From positions 14,036,501 through 14,100,500 of the forward strand of contig OX327684.1 of NCBI GenBank assembly GCA_946807835.1: 64,000 nucleotides of DNA, given 5' to 3'. The DNA comes from Ailanthus altissimus (taxonomy: Eukaryota > Streptophyta > Magnoliopsida > Sapindales > Simaroubaceae). A program made the translations under genes and the position numbers. Positions 1 through 12,005 of this stretch are shown here, piece after piece. Below the pieces are notes generated by a model. It worked only from the letters and a program-made list of their open reading frames with translations, had not been told where the DNA came from and made no database searches. The stretch's first letter is position 1. Every line of letters starts with the position of its first letter.

Positions 1-778
1 GGGTTCGACATCCGACTAATTAGTCTCTTTATTACTTGCATACGATAGTGTATACTTGCACTTAATTTATGATATAGAAATATCGCATCAACCTCCACGT
101 AGGTCTGAGAGAATATTAAGGCTACCCATTTGGTATGGTCAGATGCTTAAGGATGAACTTGAAGTTTTCTTACTAGTAGAAAATGATCATTTGACTTATA
201 GAAATACGATGTTGGACATCGATTTGAGAAAATGAAAAGAAGCCATGAAATTAAAGATTGACTCTATGCATTAGAATCAAATCTAGGACTTGGTTAAGCC
301 TTTCAAGGGAATTGTTCCCATCGGTTGTAAATAAGTTTATAAGAAGAAGCGCGAGTCTGATGGGAAGTAGAAACCTTCAAGGCCCAACTGGTGGCTAAAG
401 GTTATGTTCAGCGATTTGGGATCGATTGTGAGGCGACCTTTGCACCAGTAGCGATGCTAAAGTCAATCAAAATTCTGTTGGCTCTTCCAACATACTATGA
501 TTTTGAGATTTGACAGATGAATGTCAAGACGGCGTTCCTAAATGGATATATCGAGGAAGAGATATACATGAAACATTAAGAGGATTTTGTGTCCAGTCAA
601 ACCTCAAGTCTTGTATGCGGGCTTAAGAAGTTCATTTATAGGCTTAAACAGGCTTCCCGAAGTTGGAATCATCATTTTGATAAGGTAATCAAACAATCTA
701 GTTTCAGAAAAAATGAAGAAGAGGCTTGTGTATGTAAGAAGGTCAATGGGAGCATGATAGTCTTCGTAGTGCTCTATG

Positions 779-1908
779 TGTTGGCGATCTAATATACTTA
801 TGGATGTATGTATGTGTAATTGTACCTATTGCCTAAAATACGTATCATATACATATTCTATGTGGCGGAAGCGTGTAAATTATGCAATAAACACAATAAA
901 TAAATATATTAATCGTATTAATGTATAAATAAGGGTTGATAACTCACCTCAATGTGTAACGTTATACACGTATTTCCTCGGAGTCCGTATGAAGGCCAAC
1001 TCGCTGGCAGTTTTAGTCACCAACTCGGTGGGCTTGGTGAGCTAGAACAGTAGCCCTATACGCAGCACTGGATTTAACTCTTAAACCCCAAAATTGCGGG
1101 TCTGTGTTTTTATTTTCCCTTTTTTTTTTCTTCTTGTTCCATTTTTCCATTTCTCTCTCGGGCATAATGCCCAAAATTGCACACACACACACATTCTCTC
1201 TCTCTTTCTTTCTTTATATATATATATGTGTATGAAACCAAAGCATGGTGGACACTTACAAGCCCACCGTGGCACTCAAGTCAAAGGACCACGTATACTA
1301 CTTAACTCGAGAGGATCCTCCATTGATGGCTTATATAGGATATCTATCAAAGGCCCTCGTGGGTCTGTCCCTTATCCAGTCCTAACTGGATACCCATATG
1401 TCAATACGAGCTCTAAGCTCACAATCGGCTAGGAATGACCATCTACACCCTATAGGTACGACATATGCTGATCTATATTAAAGGTATCCACTGACAGACC
1501 CACATCAGTAGAAATAGATCAGGGACAATTATTCGAGAACATACTTGCGCAACTAACATTTCCTGGCACCCGATTGCAACTCTTGCAACTATACAGTTAC
1601 TAGTATATTCCCAGGTCTATGTCCCATTACAGACAAGGCTCCAAATTTTGAATGTCCTGAGTATTATAACCAGCTAACCTTTAACTGTACTAACATTTAG
1701 CATTTATATCTCTCAGTGTGGCTAATTATGAGCCTTTATCTAAACTCCTTTAGATCTGATCCGAACTCCTTCAAATCTACAATGTCTGTAATGTTACATT
1801 GCATAGTACCATATTAATGGGTATTAGCGATTTAATGGGAATATACACTTATATAAATACACAAGTATATGTACATTCAGGGATGGCACATAAGCACCGA
1901 CCCTAACA
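779..1908 (-). mobile_element. Solo LTR with 5-bp TSD, internally deleted
   Basis: The element begins TGTTGGCGATCT and ends CCCTAACA, and is flanked by perfect 5-bp direct repeats CTATG (774-778 and 1,909-1,913). No gag or pol lies inside, so it is a solo LTR, the usual product of recombination between two LTRs. Compared with the related solo LTR at 40,981-43,220 it lacks about 1.1 kb, with the break in a CT/TA-rich microsatellite near 1,200-1,235. Judged by the copia-2 LTR, whose orientation is fixed by its coding region, this LTR points to the minus strand. It splits the copia-1 RT exactly at the YVDD codons. Confidence 0.9.
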
Positions 1909-2227
1909 CTATGTTGATGACATACTGATCATTATGAATGATCTTGGTATATTACAATCGCTTAAGAGTTACCTATGTGAGAATTTGTCCATAAAGGATT
2001 TGGGAGAGGCTTCCTATATACTGAGTTTAAAGTTTTATAGAGATAGAGTTAGAAAGTTGATAGGACTCTCCCAATCATTGTACATCGATAACATCCTAGA
2101 AAGGTATAATTTAGTTAGCTGTAAGATAGTTAATGTGCCTTCGAAACATAGTATTCATCTTTTTAGAAGAAAATTCCCTTAGATGGAAGTTGAAAGAGTT
2201 AGAATATTTAACATACCATATACATCA

Positions 2228-2269
2228 GCTATTGGTAGTCCGATGTATGCTATTGGCAGTCTGATGTAT
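2228..2269 (+). repeat. 21-bp in-frame tandem duplication
   Basis: Two adjacent 21-bp copies, each starting gctattgg and ending gatgtat, differ at two bases. They lie in the copia-1 pol remnant after RT and duplicate seven residues. Confidence 0.85.
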
Positions 2270-2927
2270 TCTATAATGTGCACAAGACCTGACATCAGTA
2301 TAGTCATAAGTGTTACGAGCCGATATCAATTTGATCCAGGTGACGTCCATTGGATGACGGTCAAACATATCCTAAAATACCTTGAAGGTACGAAGGATAG
2401 GTTTTTCATTTATGGAGATAGGGACTTACAGGTGAGAGGGTACACGAATTCAAACTTTCAATCTGACTTAGATGATAGAAAGTCTATATCTAGGTATGTA
2501 TTCACTCTCAACAGTGCTGCAGTAAGTTGGAATAGCACTAAAGAGAAATCTACAATTGATTCAACTACTGAGGTAGAATATATAGTCGCCTCGAAAGCAG
2601 TACAGAAAGCTGTGTGGATTTGTAAGTTTGTCACTAAGTTTAGAATTATTCCAAGTTTAACGGATCCTATCCCACTCTTTTGCGGTAATAATGAAGCTAT
2701 TTCACAAGCTAAGGAGCCAAGAGCACACCAAAAGTCTAAACATGTGGAGTGAAAATACTATATCATTAGAGAAATCTTAGATCGTGGAATGTGATTATTT
2801 ATAGATTTGATTCTATAAATAAAATAGAGAACTCACTCACTAAGGCCTTAACTTCTAAGGTGTTTTAGAAACACGTGGAGTCGGGTATTAAATACCATCA
2901 TGTATGACACTAGAGCAAGTGAAAGAA

Positions 2928-4920
2928 TTTTAGGATTTATACTTACGTGCCATCCATTTCAATCCAAATATTTTATTGTTCTTAATAAAATTGTACACTT
3001 TTATTAAATTGCTAAGGCTTATTTTATATGGTACCATGTAATATAATCTTACAGACATTGTATGATCTGAAGGAGTTCAAATCTAGTCTAAACGAATTTA
3101 GATCAGGGCCAAGAGCTGGGCACGCTAAGAGATATAAATGTTAAATTTTAGTATAGCTAAGTGTTAGCAGGTTATAATACTCAACTAATATTCAAGAGTT
3201 AGAGCATTGTCTATAATGGGACATAGACCCGAGAATATACTAGTAACTATATAATTGCAAGGAGTTACAATCAGGTGCTAGAAAATGTTAGTTATGCAAG
3301 TATGTTCTCGAATATTGTCCCTGGTTTATTTTCTATCAACCGAGTCTATCTGTGGATACTTTTATATAAGATCGGCATATCTCGTACCTATAGGGTATAG
3401 ATAATCGTTCTTAGCCGACCGTGAGCTTGGAGTTCGTATTGACATATGGGTATCTAGTAAGCACTGGATATAGGACTAACTTATGAGGACCTCCGATAGA
3501 CATTCTATATAAGCCGTCAATGGAGGATTCTCTCGAGTCGAGTAATATATGTGGTCTTTAGACCTGAGTGCCATGGTAGGCTTGTAAGTCATCCATCATA
3601 CTTTGGTTCCACATATGTCACAGGCCTTTTATAGTGTGACCGTTGGGTATGGTCTGATACGTATGGTGTACGATGTGTAAAATTATAGGATTTGTCAGCT
3701 TATATAGGGAGTAATATATCTAGATACTTCGAGACTGTATCTCAGAAAATCTTGTGACCACAAGTATTAGTCCCGAGAAAAGGTTTCTGACATGGTTGAA
3801 CAATATGGCAAAAGAGTTTACATATATTGTTCAAAGCGATACAAGTCTAGAGATAGGCTATGGATGAGCACATGAGAATTTGACAATGATGATCTATATC
3901 CTCGCTACATCTAGGATATTATTATGGAAGAACTATATGTATGGGCGATGACCTCGATTTGTATGGTTGAAGCACTGATTTGTATTTTATGTGATTTGTA
4001 CATAGGGTAGAGTTCACGAACTTATGGAACAGTTCCATTTGACAAATCCGACGTGAACTTAGGGAGTCCTGCTATATGAAGTATACTTGTTGTGCACTAG
4101 GGCAGCACACTGGATTAAATATTTTAGTCCAGTAATATCCAACTTAACCATACAGTGTGCGTGTCTATATTTAAGTGTTAAATACAATAATTAGTTGACA
4201 ATTATTGTTGACCAATGATATGGTGGCATGTGGCATATTATGGGCCTTTAGTTGAATGTACTCAAGAGTGTGGTATGATAAGACCCACATGGAGTGTGCT
4301 TAATAACTATTAAAAAGAAGTAATGGTAATTTCTATATTTAATTGTTTTATATTATTTTTATTATATTATTATTATTAAAATAATGTTATTTGAAGTACT
4401 TGGTGGCCAAGCAACTCAAAAATAATTTTATTTTAATTAATATAATAATAATATAATTAAATGGAAAAATGGAAATTTGGAGTCATTAGGGGGAGTTCTG
4501 GAAAGAGAATACTACTGGAGCATTTTTTAGAGAGAGAAAGTATTTGTCTTTCAAATTCTTCAAAGGTAACTTGTTCTTTAATGCCAAATAGACTATAGAT
4601 ATACTGTTCAAGAGTTTATCAATAATATATAGAGTTTAGGCTTAAGAGTTAAAGCAGTATAGTTGGATACTGTTGTTGTTCTAGATAGTAATGCCCACCT
4701 CAATTTACTACTAGATCTGCCATCGAGCTCACTTCAGGCGGGATCAACTGAATAATTCAGCTTAAAGCTACAATTGGTAATTTTCTCATTTAATTCATAT
4801 ATGGATATTAATTTGATTAATATATTTAAATATGTGTTCATTGTAATTTTATGTTTTTGCTATGTATAAATATGTATATGATGCGTATTTATGTGAATGG
4901 ACACATATCATACGTATGCA
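2928..4920 (+). repeat. 3' LTR of copia-1
   Basis: This stretch follows the RNase H tail and a purine-rich tract. It aligns in order with the other long copia LTRs in the window, for example around gacattgtatgatctgaagg (3,055), the pieces near 3,300-3,420, and the block near 4,050-4,180. The left boundary is placed by alignment with LTR starts of the form TGTTRGGNTT; here the second base has mutated. The right boundary (TGCA, 4,917-4,920) is less sure. Length is about 2.0 kb. Confidence 0.7.
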
Positions 4921-5589
4921 TTGTAGAAAATAAGCCCAGATCATTGTATTCCTATATAAAACCCCTATTCTTCAATAGAATCATATTTGTTTTGGTGAAT
5001 ATTATTGTCTTTTAACCAATACATATGCTATAGGCCATTTTGATTTTTTTTGTTATTGTTGATAGAAGATGGCTCAATAAATTATTTCTTTATACTTTAA
5101 ATATTTTTGTTCAAATTATATTTTAATTTCTTTGTAAAACATATTTGTTGAATAGATGTTAGAAAAGTAACAAATTGTTAATATAAAAACATTAAAAGTC
5201 AAAAACAATTTTAATAGCAATGGTATAATTCTAAAGACCAATTATTGCTTCTAATACAATGCTCTATAAAAAAAATATCCTTCTTAGTAGATTAAAATAG
5301 AAATTACGTGAACCCAATTTTGTAAATAGTGGACCATTTTCTTACAAAAGTATATTTTTATTCTAAATTGTAATGTCAAATTCATGTCTGTCAAATGGGT
5401 TTTTCAAAGAAGGACATAGTGGACATTTTATAGTGATGTTAATATATTCCATCAACTTTCACAAATTTTATTAACAATAGAAGTATTAAAGACTATTTTT
5501 AAAATGTGAGGGTTAGTGTCGATTTTAAACCCCTATAAAAATAACCCTATCTCTATTGATGCTTGTCAAATGTGGAAAACTCCATATGG
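4921..5589. other. AT-rich stretch without recognisable genes
   Basis: No coding similarity or defined repeat boundary was recognised between the copia-1 LTR and the first clear PPR codons. It may hold the decayed 5' part of the PPR gene or part of another repeat. Confidence 0.4.
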
Positions 5590-5731
5590 CCGTGTAAATA
5601 TTAGTAAAATGAAGAGGCTAAGAGTTAAGCCAATCTCGTTAGATTGCTACATGCTTATAAACTCATTGAAAGGCACCCGTCTTCACATTTTATTTTGCTA
5701 GCAAATCAAGTTGTCAAGGAAATGATTAACG
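5590..5731 (+). pseudogene. PPR pseudogene, 5' fragment (At2g16880-like)
   Basis: Codons here give KMKRLRVKPISLDCYMLINS, a typical early PPR unit, followed after a one-base frameshift near 5,672 by RHPSSHFILLANQVVKEMIN. The product resembles the N-terminal part of the P-class PPR protein encoded by Arabidopsis At2g16880. The sequence stops abruptly at the copia-2 LTR boundary (5,732). The continuing codons (leucine-glycine-valine-lysine-proline) resume at 15,091 on the other side of that element. PPR proteins bind RNA in mitochondria or plastids, but this copy is dead. The true start is not visible. Confidence 0.75.
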
Positions 5732-6721
5732 TGAAAAGGGTTGATTATCCTAGGGTGCATACATGTGGATTTGTGTTCATCATAACAAAACATGTAAATA
5801 ATACAATATTTATGCGCAACAAAAGTCAAAAATCTAATTCCTTAGGTTGATAAACACAATAAAATTTTCATATTATCACATAAATGAAATCACAAGTATT
5901 GAGCAATCACCTTAATAAGTCTTTTGGATTTGTTTAGCCAAAGTTCCCGCCTTGAAACGTACTTGTTGTCAATTCTAGCATCCAACTTAGTGGGATTGGG
6001 TAGGCTAGAATAGCAGCTTGATTCCAGCAGGGGTTTAACACTTTAAACCCTAGTCTAATTATTAAAAAAAGTACTTAATACTTAAGCTATGTGACTAATA
6101 CAAAGCTATGATTATTTTGTTCAAGTTTAACATTTAAATAGCAAAATATTTGATTGTGGATTCTAGTAATGGTTGGCCAATCTAGAAAGAAAAGAAGAAT
6201 ATGTTGCTCAACTCTTGAATATTTCACAACACTTGCAAAACAATTAGAACTTCATTTTCTCTCAATGCTTGTGCCTCTCCACATTAAAAAATGATCAAAA
6301 TTATTCAATAACTTCTCTCTTTAAAGACAACTATGGCCTTCAAGTATGGCAACACTTGCCTATTTAGTTTTGCTTTATAATAATTGTTTACAATAAATAA
6401 TTAATAAAAACAAAAGGCATGTGTAATTGAAAGAATGCACTTAACCGAAATTGGAGTCAAATAGAGAAACTCTTTCTCCTTTTATTAAGTCAAATTTAGC
6501 CCCTGCCATAGGTATGACCTTCATTTTATTTTGTTTAATCAATATTAAAATAAATTAAAACACGTGGTTTTATATTTTATGATTATTTAAACAATTTTAA
6601 ATAATTAAACATGTGAATTCTTAATTCACTAAATTTGTAAGCAATTCATTTGTTTCATTTAATACTTTAATCAAATTAAAATATGTCAACAAATGCTTAT
6701 TAATAAATCATTATTTGACTT

Positions 6722-6752
6722 GCAATAATAATAATATTATTATTATTATTAT
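6722..6752. repeat. AT-rich (ATT)n microsatellite
   Basis: Short run of ATT/AAT trinucleotides inside the copia-2 left LTR. The equivalent place in the right LTR (about 13,626-13,665) is also AT-rich but irregular. Confidence 0.7.
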
Positions 6753-7511
6753 TTATTAAAAAACATTTATGAAAAAAATAATAATTTTATTTGTCTAACA
6801 AGTAAGGTCATTTTAATAATTTTTAAGTCAAACAATAAGTGGCCTACAATGTGCTATGTGTCATCATCCTATTGGTGAATAACTATTATTAACTAATTGA
6901 TATACTTAACACTTAAGTCTTGACATGTGCATATCCCGAGGGATATTAAAGCAAATGTCTAGTTTGTTAGAATTTACTGGATTGAACTATTCAATCAGGT
7001 ATACTGCTACAGTGCATAACGAGTACACTTCATAATGTAGGACTCCCTAGGTCCATAACCAATTTGTCAAATAAAACTGCCCTGTGAGTTCGTGATCGAT
7101 GCCCTACGCGCACGTCACGGATATTACAAACCAGCGAGTTAGACCATACAAGTTGAGGTCATAGCATATACGTATAATCCTTCCACCACTTATATCCTGA
7201 AATAGCGGGGATATAGATAATCACCGTCAAATTCTCATTTTCTCATCTGTAAACTTATCTCCAGACACGTATCTCAATAAATAATATACGCAAACACTTT
7301 TGCGATATTGTTTAACCTTGTAAAAAACTCTTTTCTGGGTTTATTGCTTATGGCCATAAAACTTTCTGAGATACAGCCTCGGAGCATCCGGATATACAAC
7401 TCACCCATGTAAGCTGATGGATCTCATATCTTCACATATTAAACTCCATGAGCATCGTACTATCATACATACATTATCTGTAGTGTTACAAGCATTGTAC
7501 TATTTAATTAA

Positions 7512-8694
7512 GGCATAAGGACATTTTTGTCCCACGAGTTTGACCTAATTCTCAATTTTATCCCACGAGTTTTAGAAATTTCAATTTTGTACTAGTTCGT
7601 TAGTAAGATTCCATTAACTTTGACACTGAAAGGGCAAAACAATCATGACATGTCAATAGTAAGATGGCCTGACAAAAAATATCTACGTGTCAATGACTGA
7701 TTTGTCACTTACAAAATAAAATAAAATAAATAAATAAAAAGAGAACAACCGCCACCGCCGTCGTCAGTAGCGACTAGCCGCCGGTGATCAATTGCGATTC
7801 CACTCAAAATTTATATCATTGGACTCATAATTTTGTGATCTACGCAATGATAAGAATTTTTTGATCAAAGGAGTACTATAGATGTGTCAAAAGTGAAAAT
7901 AAAACACTATAGAAGGCGGTGGCCACCGCCGTTTACCATCAAACGGTAGGGCGGTGGCTACTGCCGTTCACCGTCAAACGGTAGGGCAGTGGCATGCACC
8001 GTCCCCACCATTAGGCAGATCGACGGTCGATCTATCCAACAGTGGGGGCGGTGCATGCCACTGCCCCATCGTTCCACAGCAAATGGTAGTGGCCGCCAGC
8101 AACTCCCCCACGTCGGTCGCCTGTCTAACAATGGGGCTGTGGCGTGCACCGCCCCACCGTTCCATGGTGGCGTGCGGTGGCCGCCACCCTCCTCCTATTT
8201 TTGATCTATGTTTTAGCCACCTTCTTGTTTTCTTTTGACAAAAATGATTCCACTATTGTGTAGATATAAAAAAAAATAGAATCCAATGACATAACTTTTG
8301 CCTATTTTCGTTATCAAAATCTGGCGACTGATGGTGACTGGCGATAGCAGTCGCCAGATTTAGTTGTTTAGTTTTATTTATTTTAATTATTTTTTAATAT
8401 AAAATAAATTTTAATATTCATTAAAAGTTTAAATTTATTAAAACGTGCCACTTGTCTTTTTACTTTAATAACCTATTAATAACCAACATGTGTACATTGT
8501 TTAATGCACTCATATCACTATTTTTAATTAACATAATAACTGAGGGAAAATTTGTCAATGTACAATGAAAAGAGATTTTCAGTTAAAGTTAACGGAATCT
8601 TACTAATGGACTAAGACAAAATTGGAATTTCTGAAACTCGTGGGATAAAATTAAGAATTAGGTCAAACTCGTGGGACAAAAATGTCCTTATCCC
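7512..8694. mobile_element. Non-autonomous MULE-like element with long TIRs
   Basis: A 1,183-bp insertion in the copia-2 LTR. Its ends form terminal inverted repeats of about 110 bp: the left begins GGCATAAGGACATTTTTGTC and the right, read inward, begins GGGATAAGGACATTTTTGTC. A perfect 10-bp direct repeat ATTTAATTAA flanks it (7,502-7,511 and 8,695-8,704). The uninterrupted LTR sequence can be seen in the other LTR near 14,990. Long TIRs with a 9-11 bp target duplication are the signature of Mutator-like elements. The middle (about 7,750-8,360) is strikingly GC-rich and encodes no transposase. Open frames there exist on both strands, are short, and show no known domain. Confidence 0.85.
7918..7999. 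repeat. 35-bp GC-rich direct repeat with hairpin potential
   Basis: Two adjacent units of about 35 bp containing gccgttyaccrtcaaacgg (starting near 7,928 and 7,963). Each can fold on itself because ccgt...acgg and ccgcc...ggcgg are complementary. It lies in the GC-rich core of the MULE-like element. Confidence 0.6.
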
Positions 8695-8814
8695 ATTTAA
8701 TTAATGCAATTAGCGATTTAATAAAATATGCATTGTATAATATTACAAAAAATAGATATTCATATCATTTGGGATGGCACGTGAGCACAAAACTTAACAA
8801 ACTCTCACGTGCTC

Positions 8815-11510
8815 TAGTGTCATTCATAGCGGTATCTAATACACCTCTCCTAGCCAAGATTTCTTTAATTATATGGTATTTCCTCTCCACATGTTTAGAT
8901 CTTTGGTGTGCTCTTGGCTCTTTGGCTTGTGTAATGGCTCTGCTGTTGTCATACAATAATGGAATAGGATTCATTAAAGTTAGGACTATTCCAAGCTCGG
9001 TGATAAACTTGTGTATCTATATTGCTTCTTTTGCTACCTCAGACGTGATGATATATTTTGTTTCCATTGTTGAATCAGCTGTGGATCCCTATTTGGTTCT
9101 TTTCCAACTCACTGTGACACCGTTGAGGATAAACACATATCCAGATGTAGACTTTCTATCATCTAGATCAAACTGAAAGTCTGAATCTGTATATCATCTA
9201 ACTTGCAATCCACTATCTCCATATATTAGAACCTTGTTCTTTGTACCCTTAAGGTATTTAAGGACATGTTTGACTGCCATCTAATGGCTATCACCTGCAT
9301 TAGACTGCTACCGGCTAGTAACACTTACAGTAATGTTGATGTCAGGTTTAGTGCACATCATAGCATACATCAGGCTTCCTACAACTGACGCATATAGCAT
9401 GTTAGACATTCTAACTCTTTCATCTTTCGTCTAATAAGACATTCTCCTTAAAAGATAAATGTCATATCTAAAAGGTATATTAGCTATCTTATAGTTAGTG
9501 AAATTGTACCTTTCCAAGACACTGTCAATGTATAATGATTAAAAGAGTCCTATCAGGTTCCTAGCTTTATCTCTATAAAGCTTTATACTCAGTATATAGG
9601 AAGCCTATCCCAAATCCTTCATGGAGAAGTTCTTATTCAGATTGCTCTTAACTAATTGTAACATACCGATATCATTCTCAATGATTAGTATGTTATCAAC
9701 ATAGAGAACTAAGAAAACTATCATGCTCTCATTGACTTTTTTATACACACAATGTTCCTCTTCATTTTTTATGAAACCAGACCCTCTGATTACCTTATCA
9801 AAATGAAGATTCTAACTTTGGGAGGCCTGCTTAAATCCATAAATGGAAATTTTCAATTTGCATACTAGACTAGCAGTTAGGTTAGATGCAAAACCTTCAG
9901 GCTATTCCAAGTATATCTCATCCTCAAGATATTTATTCAAGAACACTGTCTTTACATCCATCTGCCATATCTCAAGGTTATAATATGTAACAATTGCCAA
10001 TAAAATTCAAATTGACTTTAACATCACTACTAGTTCAAAAGTTTTCTCATAATAGATCCCAGATTATTGAGAATAACATTTTGCAACCAGTCGAGCTTTG
10101 AATGTCTCTACCTTACCATCGAGCCCGCGCTTTTGTTTGTAAATCCATTTATAACCTATAAGAACTATTTCTTCAAAAAGCTTAAATAAGTTCCAAACTT
10201 GATTGTGATGTATTGAGTCAATTTTGAATTTCATTACTTCTTTCCATTTTCCTAAGTCGATGTCCAATATCGTCTCTCTATAGGTCAAATGATCATTTTC
10301 TTTAATTAAGAAAACTTTAAGCGCACCTTCAAGCATCTGACCATACCTAGCCGGTGGCCTGGACTTTATTTTTAACTTACGTATAGGGTGTGTTAAAGGA
10401 GTTCTACTTAATTGAGCTTGATGTTCTATTTCTGGTTCATTTTGGTTTCGATTGACTTCATCAAGTTCAATATTTCTACAATCTCCATAATCCATGAAAA
10501 TTTGTTTTATTTGGTAATGTGGCATTGCAAGTAACAAACACGTTTCGTTCATCTAAATTATAGAACTGGTATCTCATGTAATCCTTGAGATATCTAATGA
10601 ACCGATACTTGTACCCCATGGGTGCAAGTTTATCATGTTGCACAACTTTTACATCAAATGCCATAAAAATGTTAATGACAGGAAAGCAAATACCTAAGGG
10701 AGTCTTCTTCAAAGTAGCAAGGTATTTTGGTTAGTTACGCTTCCAGTGCCCATCCACACTGCAAAAGAAAAAAAATTTCTTTGCCTTTTTCTTTTCATGA
10801 GGCTCAGATATCTGTCGCCTCTGAGGACCCATCCAAGGTGTCTGCTTCACCTTCTTTTTCTTCTTCTGCTTGGACTTCCTGGATGCCCTTGGAGTAGAAA
10901 ATGAAGCACCCTAAACAAATAGGACTGACCCCTTTTATGTATGTCCTCATCTGCTGTCGCCAACATGTTATAAAGATCAGTATATATAGGTTTCATTCAC
11001 TGCATATTAAAGTTTATGATGAACTGTGCAAATGACTCAGGCAACGACTGGAGAATCAAGCTATTCCCTAAGTTATTATTCAGAGAAATGTCAATCGACT
11101 CAAGCCTCTCAATTAATCATATCATTTTGAGGACATGAGAACTCACTGGACTGTTCTCAGGGAGTCAAGCCTAAAAAGCACTTTGGTGACTCTATAAATT
11201 TTGACCTGGGGTTGGTCATCAAAGAGCTCCTTCAGATGGAGCATAATGCTGCTAGCACTGTTCATTTATACATGCTCACACTGCAACTCAGTGGACATAG
11301 AGGCGAGAATATAAGATTTAACCTTTAAATCATCATCTAACCATTTTTTATATGTCACCATTTTCTCTGGGGTGGTATCCTCAAAAACACCTCTGGGTAT
11401 TTTTTTGTCAATAATGTTTTTGAGCTTCTCTAAATTCAGAATGATTCTGAGATTTATATATTAGTCAAAGAAATTTAGAATTGCTAAAGGCCATTTTAGC
11501 TTCACAAGAT
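8815..11510 (-). pseudogene. copia-2 gag-pol remnant lacking protease and integrase core
   Basis: Read on the minus strand, about 11,510-10,780 is copia gag, ending in a degenerate zinc-knuckle region (GHWKRN near 10,740). This runs within a few codons into the integrase tail at about 10,712 (KLAPMGYKYRFIRY). The integrase tail and RT linker follow (10,552-10,064, containing ENDHLTYRETILDIDLGKWK), then RT (about 10,060-9,300) and RNase H (about 9,200-8,815, ending KEPRAHQRSKHVERKYH). The protease and the DDE core of integrase are absent, consistent with one internal deletion near 10,712-10,740. Stops are frequent. The plus-strand frame 8,682-9,176 is an antisense shadow of this region. Confidence 0.82.
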
Positions 11511-11710
11511 AAAAAATAAATGTTAGCAAAATTATAAAATCAAATCGCTAATAAAAATATTTTAAATTATGGATATAACAATTATACATTTTTTAATTTA
11601 AAATGCCATCCCATTATTTTACTTAATCCCTTTAATCTCTTGAACAGGAGAATGACAGTTTAATCTCTTTAAACTGTATAATGGGAAATAGACCCTATTG
11701 AAATTTTACT

Positions 11711-12005
11711 CCAGCATGCTATAGTAATATTGGCCTTTGTAAACCCAATAGGTAGACAACTCTTGTCAATTGCATCTCATGCAACTTTTAACACTAATCC
11801 TAAATACACCTTATCCTCATGCTGTAGTAATATTGGGTAAGTGTATTCCAAATTAACTTATCAATAATCAAATATATGTTACTGATACTACCCTCACGTT
11901 GTAGCAATGTTGGGCAATACGTTCGCGTATATTTGGCCTCATCTCATGTTTAATGGGCATAGTCCAAGTCACACCGACCAAATCCCTCACGCTGTTGCAA
12001 TATTG
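11711..12005 (-). repeat. Four spaced copies of an 'AATATTGC' leader motif in copia-2
   Basis: On the minus strand, motifs like CCAATATTGCTAAAGC followed by rTGAGG occur at about 11,711-11,733, 11,815-11,837, 11,892-11,914 and 11,985-12,005, spaced roughly 80-105 bp. They lie between the primer-binding site and gag. The same motif recurs four times in the equivalent region of copia-3 (33,513-33,812). Confidence 0.75.

Larger units (their letters stand above)
90..2925 (+). pseudogene. copia-1 pol remnant (integrase tail, RT, RNase H)
   Basis: Degenerate copia polyprotein. About 90-240 corresponds to the integrase tail and the linker before reverse transcriptase. About 240-778 is the first half of RT, including a stretch reading MSSQTSSLVCGLKKFIYRLK. 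The YVDD catalytic region is split by the solo LTR: LYV lies before 779 and the aspartates follow at about 1,912. The second half of RT is at 1,934-2,340 and RNase H at about 2,400-2,750, with a recognisable KSKHVE segment before the C-terminal tail. In-frame stops include one near 2,180 and one after KHVE near 2,751. A 21-bp tandem duplication (2,228-2,248 and 2,249-2,269) adds seven residues in frame. It cannot make a functional enzyme. Confidence 0.85.
1..4920 (+). mobile_element. copia-1: 5'-truncated Ty1/copia retrotransposon relic
   Basis: Plus-strand Ty1/copia relic entering from outside the window. Positions from about 90 to 2,925 hold the end of integrase, reverse transcriptase and RNase H in the usual copia order. 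They are followed by a purine-rich tract (about 2,915-2,927) and a 3' LTR (about 2,928-4,920). The 5' LTR lies upstream of the window, so no target duplication can be checked. The first 85 bases do not read as copia protein and look like the leader or junction of another repeat. A solo LTR of the same family (779-1,908) interrupts the reverse transcriptase. Age is shown by many stops and frameshifts. Confidence 0.85.
5732..8799 (-). repeat. 3' LTR of copia-2 (with nested MULE)
   Basis: It matches the 12,629-15,090 LTR from its first bases (TGAAAAGGGTTGATTATCC against TGAAAATAGTTGATTATCC) to its last (CTTAACA against CCAACA). Net of the nested element (7,512-8,694) and its 10-bp duplication it is about 1.9 kb. 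A segment of roughly 0.6 kb, corresponding to about 14,380-14,960 of the other LTR, is deleted near 7,465. The two LTRs have diverged visibly by substitutions and indels, so the insertion is old. Confidence 0.85.

Noticed and set aside
7954..8238. Open frames on both strands in the GC-rich core of the MULE-like element
   Set aside because: Short, overlapping on both strands, of repetitive origin and without a recognisable domain; not called as genes.
8682..9176. A 164-codon plus-strand open frame
   Set aside because: It is the antisense of copia-2 RNase H and LTR sequence; the minus strand carries the recognisable conserved residues.
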